Source: Prosapia bicincta
Lineage: Eukaryota; Arthropoda; Insecta; Hemiptera; Cercopidae
Assembly: GCA_036971475.1 (NCBI GenBank)
Contig: JBAIZL010000002.1
Location: forward strand, 349,331,082 to 349,395,081
Direction: 5' to 3'
DNA: 64,000 nucleotides
The position numbers and the translations under genes are program-made. Below are positions 58,521 through 64,000 of this stretch, in pieces. Under the pieces are notes generated by a model that was not told the origin of the DNA, ran no database searches, and was given only the letters and a program-made list of their open reading frames with translations. Each line of letters opens with the position of its first letter. Position 1 is the first letter of the stretch.

Positions 58521-58840
58521 ATGAATACTGCAAGTCAGCTCTCCAAAAATTCAACCGTTAACCGGTTCAATGCGGTTACGGTTTACGAGCGATGTTTTGT
58601 GCCTTTAAAGTCGTTGGCGTTGAATAAAGAATACGGTATTATTTGTGCAAAACTCGTAACAACCGTTCACGGCTCGCCCATTCAAGTTGACTTTGATGAC
58701 GACGATATAAAAAAGACTACTTTTTTCCGAAACGATATACGGCAATAGTGAAAGATTCAGATCTTCCGGAGTTGGAAAAATGCAAATTTGTCGTTACACG
58801 TCACGTCGTCAAGACGGTGATAATGGAAATACCACCGTAG
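58521..58840 (+). pseudogene. Small conserved Polinton protein, one frameshift
   Basis: Start MNTASQLSKNSTVNRFNAV. It continues with VPLKSLALNKEYGIICAKLV and TTVHGSPIQVDFDDD, then shifts near 58715 to read FFPKRYTAIVKDSDLPELEK before TAG at 58840. The order L-x-x-L-x-x-x-x-x-Y-x-I, VTT-x-x-G-x-P, F-x-P-x-R-(Y/F) and DL-x-x-L is a pattern I associate with small Polinton and arthropod-element proteins of unknown function, perhaps with an OB-like fold. It is the only gene with a textbook core promoter on this strand. Confidence 0.5.
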
Positions 58841-59003
58841 TTCGTGTTTGTTTTCAAGGGGATGACATATTTTAATGGAGTGGTCACCACTGATTACTGG
58901 AGCTGTTTTCACCGGGACGAACCTTTAGAGTTCATCCTACGGGGAGCTGACTTGATTAATAAATACTCTTTTTAACAAATACTTAATTATCGATTTATTT
59001 CAG

Positions 59004-60481
59004 AAACACGATGACCGATAGACGTAATCAATCAGAGGTGAGTATGAAATAGTTTTTCTTTTTTTTTTGTTAAAGTTTTTATGTTTCGTTATTGCAATTT
59101 TTCATCGGTTTCAGTCTAATGACACAACAAACAACGATTCTAGCTACGATGAAACGGGCATTTGGGAAGAATTAGATAATTATGCTAATGAAATCGATCG
59201 TAACAGACGTAGTCCATCAATATTACATAGGGTTGCATGGACACCGTACTATAGACGCCAATCGATAGTTAATCATAGTGGGGAGACTCCTACTACGTCA
59301 CAGGTAATTATAAACAATTTAGATTATTAACAGTTTCATTTTCATATCTAATAAGCTTTTTTCTTTCAGGAAACAAACATTTCGACTCCTCCTAGAACCA
59401 GAGTACCTTTGACTCTGTAGCAACACCGACCACCCATCTTCGGTGATTATTGTATTCTTAATGTACTGCCTTTACTGTTCTCTTCTTATTTTCCAAAGAA
59501 TTTAGATTATTAACAGTTTCATTTATATATCTAATAAGCGTTTTTCTTTCAGGGAACAAACACTCCTTCTAGAGCCAGAGGACGTTTGACTGATCGTAGC
59601 AACACCGACCACCCAACGCCGGTGATTATTGTATTCTTAATAAATTATTACTGTTATATTCTTAGTTTTCATTACTAATAAATTGTATTTTATAGGCTGC
59701 AATATTAAATCACGTTGTAAATAGACTCAGAGATTGAGCCTCTCATTCGGGGGAACTAGAGGAGGAATTAAAGCACATACAAGGACTCGAACATTCCCGT
59801 ATCAACTGTTTCCTTTGCTTAGGAAGTAGGACACGATATCCTCCTCAATATTCAGTAAGTTTTATTGTACGATCATAATAGCAGTAATATCAAAAGATTA
59901 TAAATGTATTTCATTTCTAATTAATTTTCTTAGACGGCTGTGGGAAATGCACGTGCAAGTGCAGCTCGTAGAGTACCGGCTAATGCACTGCATATACTAA
60001 AAATACTGGTAACGGACTTAGAGGCAGCGTTTCAAAGAGATGGATACGAGGAAAATTTCTATGCGGTCGGCGTATGGCGGATAATGATGAGCGATCTAGA
60101 CAAGCTACTTGAAGAGGGCCGAAGAAGAGTGACTGTCGCTGAAACGGAGGCGATAATGGCCGATCGAATCCCTTCAGGCGTAGTCGTAAGTGTTACAATT
60201 TGTAAAACCTGATATTTATGCTATTCATTTACAATAATAGAAAATTATCTTCTTTGTTTTGTATGTTAAAACAGAGAACATCAGAAGAGCAGAATGAAGG
60301 AGACCGAAACAGTGGCTATCGTATAGCAGACAGCACTGTCTGCTTAGAACGACCACCATTAACTGTTATAATACCCAGCGGTCACGTTTATTACAGTGAG
60401 TGTGCGGAAAGGGTACAGAGGTACCCCATATGCAGGAAACCTGCAGACAGACGCTGCCGACTATTTCTGAACCTGGAATAA
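59004..60481 (+). pseudogene. Intron-containing gene with C-terminal RING-like domain
   Basis: Six exons in phase 0: 59004-59037 (ATG at 59011), 59115-59303, 59553-59621, 59696-59854, 59934-60185 and 60275-60481. All have clean AG/GT borders such as TTTCAG and GTAAGT. A degenerate duplicate of the third exon lies at 59370-59443. The total is about 300 codons with one in-frame TGA (59735-59737). A helical middle (DLEAAFQRDGYEENF, RRVTVAETEAIMADRI) precedes a RING-like end (CLERPPLTVIIPSGHVYY, SECAERV, PICRKPADRRCRLFLN). The expected first, third, fifth and seventh Cys ligands are Ser, Ser, Tyr and Tyr. A live version would be a ubiquitin ligase, perhaps of the IAP type. The introns show that a spliced genomic gene was captured or evolved here. 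Confidence 0.7.
59370..59443 (+). repeat. Duplicated, degenerate copy of exon 3
   Basis: It shares the upstream intron segment (AATTTAGATTATTAACAGTT ... TTTCTTTCAG) and exon words (CAACACCGACCACCCA) with 59500-59621. It is 74 nt against 69 nt and contains TAG, so only the second copy preserves the frame. Confidence 0.8.
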
Positions 60482-60611
60482 TTGTGCAAAATATCATAGT
60501 ATTCGTTAATCAAGTCTTCCCTCTAAATTCTGTCAATTCCTAAAACTATTGTCAGATTCTTATTTTATTGACGTATCTGTATAATCCTGTATTTATATTC
60601 ATATTTTTTAC

Positions 60612-60997
60612 ACAATAAATTTATTTTTATCCAAATACACGTTTTACTCTTATTTTATACAACCAAACAACTCAAAATTCCAACATCCATCACTCACGAC
60701 CTACTTGTACCCCCATCTAACCACAACACACAACTGACTACATGGTAGCTCAGTCGCTATCGTCACACGCCAGCAAACCAAACGTCCACGGTTCGATTCC
60801 CCAATACACATTTATATTTTTTCCTCTTCAAAAAATTACGTTAAGACCAGAATAAGATGGCCCTCCCGATCCCGCAGCATGGCCGCCATCAGGGCACCAT
60901 CATCCACCAATCAACGACTAGGGGTGGGGCTTAGCAGGTGGTGGGGGTAACAAATAACGCTCTCTCATTGGGGGGATAAAGTATACCCATTACTACT
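60612..60997. repeat. Polinton terminal inverted repeat, right
   Basis: Complement of 37722-38106. The outer end is ...GTATACCCATTACTACT. It carries the better-preserved tRNA-like promoter (60746-60800). Confidence 0.95.
60744..60803 (+). promoter_or_regulatory. tRNA-derived A-box/B-box (Pol III type) in the right terminal repeat
   Basis: TAGCTCAGTCG (60746-60756) fits the A-box and GGTTCGATTCC (60790-60800) is a perfect B-box, with 33 bp between, as in tRNA genes and SINEs. It points towards the element's end. The left repeat has the complementary copy at 37917-37976 with a good A-box but a damaged B-box. I see no cloverleaf, so this is not a functional tRNA gene. Confidence 0.6.
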
Positions 60998-61003
60998 TCT
61001 GAG
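60998..61003. repeat. Polinton target-site duplication, right copy
   Basis: TCTGAG, identical to 37716-37721. Confidence 0.95.
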
Positions 61004-61061
61004 AAATAATTTACTTTCATAAGGAAATTGGCTGATAGGACAAGAGTTGGAGAGAGTAGAA
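60998..61061 (+). pseudogene. PIWI-family fragment, part 2
   Basis: It begins with the second copy of TCTGAG. It continues the interrupted linker region: after a TAA the frame reads FTFIRKLADRTRVGESRK, which fits the segment after the PAZ-linker of PIWI proteins. It ends where the inverted-repeat arm begins. Confidence 0.65.
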
Positions 61062-61366
61062 AGTTGAAATAGTAATAACCCACTCTTTCATTTCATTCTT
61101 GCAGTTTCGCTCACCAATGAGGACAAATTCACTATCGGCTAGACTACTTTGGATTAGAATATCGGGAGAACGTGTGTAATAATCGCCATTGTATTTCTAG
61201 AAACTATTAAAAAGGTATGTCAGAAGAGTCTTAGTCTATGTATAAAATTTTAGATCTATTCTTGCAGTTTTTCGCAGCAATGAGGAACGTTTCATTGTCG
61301 CCAAGACTATATTAAATTAGAATATCGGGTATACCTAAGTACTTATAATTGTAATTCTGTTTATGA
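61062..61366. repeat. Right arm of the inverted repeat flanking the PIWI fragment, part 1
   Basis: Reverse complement of roughly 37000-37306. Shared words include TTGCAGTTTCGCTCACCAAT and TTGTATTTCTAGAAAC. The arm is interrupted by a piggyBac element and resumes at 62655-62738. Confidence 0.75.
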
Positions 61367-62654
61367 CCCTAGAGGACTCGCGCGGGGTATTTATTCTCCC
61401 AGTGAGATTTCAACAAAGATTATAAAACAGTTGCAAATCCTGAATTCTTCAATCCCTTACATACCTTCTATTTGACTCGCCCTGTATCTATTCCTGTCCC
61501 TACATCAGGTAGTTTGACAGTTTTATTTTACTTATAACAGTTTGAAGTTATTTTTGCAACAGCTGGGAATGTTTTTAACCTGCGCGAGTCCTCACGTTAC
61601 AATACTGGTCCCTCTAAGTGAAGTGTATTTCTATTTGTATTTTGCGAGGTTTTTGTAAGTGGAGTTAATTTTTATTCGTATTTTGCTAGGTTTTATAAAA
61701 GAAGTCTGTTTGTATTTGTATTTTGCGAAGTTTCTATAAGTGAAGTCTATTTCTATTTGTATTTTGCGAGGTTTTTATAAGTGAAGTCTTTTTCTATTTG
61801 TATTTTAATTGTTTATAAATGAAGAATATTTCAAATTGTGTTTTGCAACTTTTTTATCACATAAATTTATTAGATTGCCGTGAGTGAATTTTATTATGTT
61901 TCGTATTATGTGAGGAATTTATCACTGAAGTTCGTTTTCATTTATAAATTTATTAATCGTTTTAAAATTATCTACTTATATATTTTGTCATGGCGATAAT
62001 AGAGAACACAAATTTTATATTTGTAACTTTGCAAGAGAGAGAGAAGCAAATGAAACTTCTTTTGAAGGAATTAAAACATTGTTTGGGGTATTGTATATTT
62101 GTGGAGCAATGATGTCTTCGTACAAAAACTCTAAAGGTAAATGGACAACAGACAGAACTGGTTTGCATATAGTAACGTGTAAAATGTCAAGACACAGATT
62201 CTATTTTCTCTTGCAAGTATTACGTATCGATATATATTTTGTTTGTAAACTATTCTTGTTTATAAAATATTTTGTTTTCATGTTTATTGTAGCAAAAAAC
62301 GTTTATTTACAATATATGCTATAGCTTTATATTTGGCAATATTACAAACAAACATTTTAATTACAGGTGTGAATATTGCCCTAAGAACTTAGACAAAAAA
62401 CTATAATTGCTGTACTAATTGTGGGAAATTTGTTTGTAAAGACCATTTAGTTGAAGTATGTGAAGAGTATTTTGACGTATAAAGAAGGAAATAATATTGC
62501 ATGACTTTGTTCATATCTTTTATAGTATAACAAAATATGTTTAAATAATTTTTTTTATTTATAACATTAAATATGTTACCTGAAAACAAGTTGTGGTAAA
62601 AAATTACCCTGCATGAGCTCTGGTGTAACGGGTATTAGCGCGAGTCCTCTAAGG
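61367..62654 (+). mobile_element. Internally deleted piggyBac-type element
   Basis: Terminal inverted repeats CCCTAGAGGACTCGCGC (61367-61383) and GCGCGAGTCCTCTAAGG (62638-62654). TTAA follows on the right (62655-62658); the left target word has mutated to ATGA. Joining the flanks restores the repeat arm at its native TTAA. At 62029-62234 the interior encodes the start of the piggyBac catalytic domain (FEGIKTLFGVLYICGAMMSS, GKWTTDRTGLHIVTCKMSRH). At 62360-62480 it encodes the cysteine-rich C-terminus (CTNCGKFVCKDHLVEVCEEY). The Asp-containing centre between them is gone, so the element is non-autonomous. Confidence 0.85.
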
Positions 62655-62738
62655 TTAAGAAAGTATGTCATTATACTCTTATTCTTTGTGATGAATATTT
62701 GATTCAGGAATTATCATTTTATAAGATTGTTTCTATAC
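62655..62738. repeat. Right arm of the inverted repeat, part 2
   Basis: It continues the arm after the piggyBac insertion: GATGAATATTTGATTCAGGA and neighbours are the complement of about 36950-37010. Confidence 0.75.
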
Positions 62739-62739
62739 A

Positions 62740-64000
62740 ATCATAGACTACCACTTTCTAAACCTATTATATTCTAATTAAAAATTTATAAAATAAAGTA
62801 AATGTTCTTGTTAAAAAACGCACAGCTCTGTGAGTGGTAGTAAAAGTATAAAAAAACCGATTATATCTACAGGCTATTTACATATCCATGCATAGTAAAC
62901 ATTGTTATACAAACATTCGTTTTATATTTCTTTGAATAGTCAGTTAAACACAACTGACGGTATAGCAAATTACATGTAAAATTTCCTTTCCTGAAGCAAA
63001 TATTCATTACATAAAATAGGAATATTATGATATATCTTCTTAACGGCAGAATTACAATGGTAAGTACTTGGGTTTTTCCGATATCCTAATCAAATGTAGT
63101 CAGCCGAAAACGCCACGTTCCTCATTGGTGCGCAAAATTGCAAGAATAAAGCTAATATTTATTACCTAGACGAGAACTAATCTGGCAAACCTATTTAACG
63201 GTTTTCAAAAATACAATGGTGAGTAGGGCCTACTCACATTCTTCTGATATTTAAATCAAAACCAGTCTAGACGAAGATGAAAAGTCCTTCATTAGTGCGC
63301 AAAACCTAGCTCCAAGAGCAACAACCCAGTTGCCATCTCTTAACCACCACGACGTCTATAGCACTGTCGATGAAAATGTAGTTCCGCAACATTTCAGAAT
63401 GGACAAATAGTCGAAAGTAGATTCATGCGGTGACTCCTTTGCCTAGACGTGTCAAGTCTAAGTCATAGGCTACCACTTTCTAAACGTGTTCAAAGCTCTT
63501 CAAAAATTAAAAAAGTAACGTTTATAATCTTTTTAAAGTAACGGGAACCTCTGTGAGTAGTAGTATATTATTTAAAAAATTATCACAATTATATTTTTAG
63601 GCTATTTATATATTATCACATAGCAATCACAATTTTACAAAAATTCACTTCATATTTTAAAATGCTCACATAAACACATCTGGCAGTTAGGAGGTTAAAT
63701 GTGAAATGACATTTCTTGAAGATAAAATTTAAAGAATAGAATAAGACTATTATGTTATAATTTCTTAACTGTATCTAGATTTAGGAAATTAGTTAGTTAC
63801 GTTTTTCAATATTCTAAGTAAATGTAGTAGCCAATGATGAATGGTTCCTCATTGATGTGCAAAACAGCAAGAATGAAACTAATATTTATTATATAAAATA
63901 AGTTCATTCTGGCCTACCTTTTTAATAGTTTCTAGAAATACAATGGTGGGTACACGCATTCTCCTGATGTTATAATCAGACGTAGTCTAGCCAAAACTGA
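62740..64000. repeat. Direct tandem copies of the flanking repeat unit
   Basis: Two units begin with TAG(A/G)CTACCACTTTCTAAAC, at about 62742 and 63466, spaced about 720 bp. Each contains an AGGCTATTTA block, GCAGAATTACAA-like and TTTCTAGAAATACAATGG-like words, and CCTCATTG(G/A)TG. The first also carries a short match (about 63320-63370) to the sequence just before the PIWI fragment at 37340. The second unit runs off the window. No gene. Confidence 0.65.

Larger units (their letters stand above)
37722..60997. mobile_element. Complete Polinton/Maverick element (virus-like DNA transposon), 23,276 bp
   Basis: The ends are fixed by 385-bp inverted repeats that begin AGTAGTAATGGGTATAC and by a perfect 6-bp target duplication. 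The Polinton hallmark genes are present: protein-primed PolB (54328-58069), integrase (53328-53798), FtsK/A32-type ATPase (52679-53368), adenain-like protease (47077-47454), minor capsid (46380-47079) and double-jelly-roll major capsid (45090-46278). It also carries PLA2, a fibre-like protein, MMP, IAP and other cargo. Minus-strand genes fill 39-58 kb, and plus-strand genes lie at 58.5-60.5 kb. The coding part is less AT-rich than the flanks. Stops or frameshifts in polymerase, integrase, capsid and other genes show it is a decayed copy. Confidence 0.97.

Noticed and set aside
60744..60803. A true tRNA gene in the right terminal repeat
   Set aside because: A- and B-boxes are present, but I cannot draw acceptor or anticodon stems. 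It is better described as a tRNA-derived promoter remnant.

Overview
The window is eukaryotic nuclear DNA, very AT-rich and crowded with transposable elements. Penelope-like elements, a LINE with RNase H, Tigger, piggyBac, Helitron and a 23-kb Polinton/Maverick, together with arthropod-style IAP and core-promoter signals, suggest an arthropod. I cannot name the species. No intact host protein-coding gene is visible.

Layout. 1-31 kb is a patchwork of decayed elements. It holds Penelope-like fragments, one full-length LINE (3117-6955) with a perfect 12-bp target-site duplication, two Tigger remnants, a second LINE 3' end, a Tc1/IS630-like transposase fragment, a Helitron 3' end, several inverted repeats and long (AT)n/(GT)n runs. 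One short exon-like stretch (23951-24087, minus) may belong to a host gene. 31.1-36.8 kb is a satellite array that grades from single ~65-bp monomers into ~130-bp A/B dimers. 36.8-37.7 kb is a repeat arm followed by a fragment of a PIWI gene (PAZ region). 60.998-64 kb is the other piece of the PIWI fragment, an inverted copy of the same repeat arm that carries a gutted piggyBac, and direct tandem repeats.

The core of the window (37722-60997, 23,276 bp) is one complete Polinton. It has ~385-bp terminal inverted repeats beginning AGTAGTAAT and a perfect 6-bp target duplication TCTGAG, and it sits inside the PIWI fragment. Its virion and replication genes are all recognisable: protein-primed DNA polymerase B, retroviral-type integrase, packaging ATPase, adenovirus-like protease, PLA2-type minor protein, penton-like minor capsid protein, double-jelly-roll major capsid protein and an adenovirus-fibre-like spike. 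PLA2 and protease are still intact. Polymerase, integrase, capsid and spike genes carry stops, frameshifts or truncations, so this copy is a fossil or non-autonomous.

The Polinton also carries an unusual accessory set: a secreted matrix metalloproteinase with a hemopexin-like domain, an IAP (BIR plus RING), a possible GT14-like glycosyltransferase, an intron-containing gene ending in a RING-like domain, an exonuclease-like gene and a PC4-like gene. Two of its intron-containing units show tandem exon duplication. One of them is an array of seven copies of a ~104-nt exon with its own splice sites. A tRNA-derived A-box/B-box pair lies in the right inverted repeat. Together these suggest a virus-like element that had captured host genes acting on apoptosis, extracellular matrix and perhaps glycosylation.

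Genes in the element run on the minus strand from about 58.07 kb leftwards and on the plus strand from about 58.5 kb rightwards. They diverge from a promoter region that holds three ~56-bp direct repeats.
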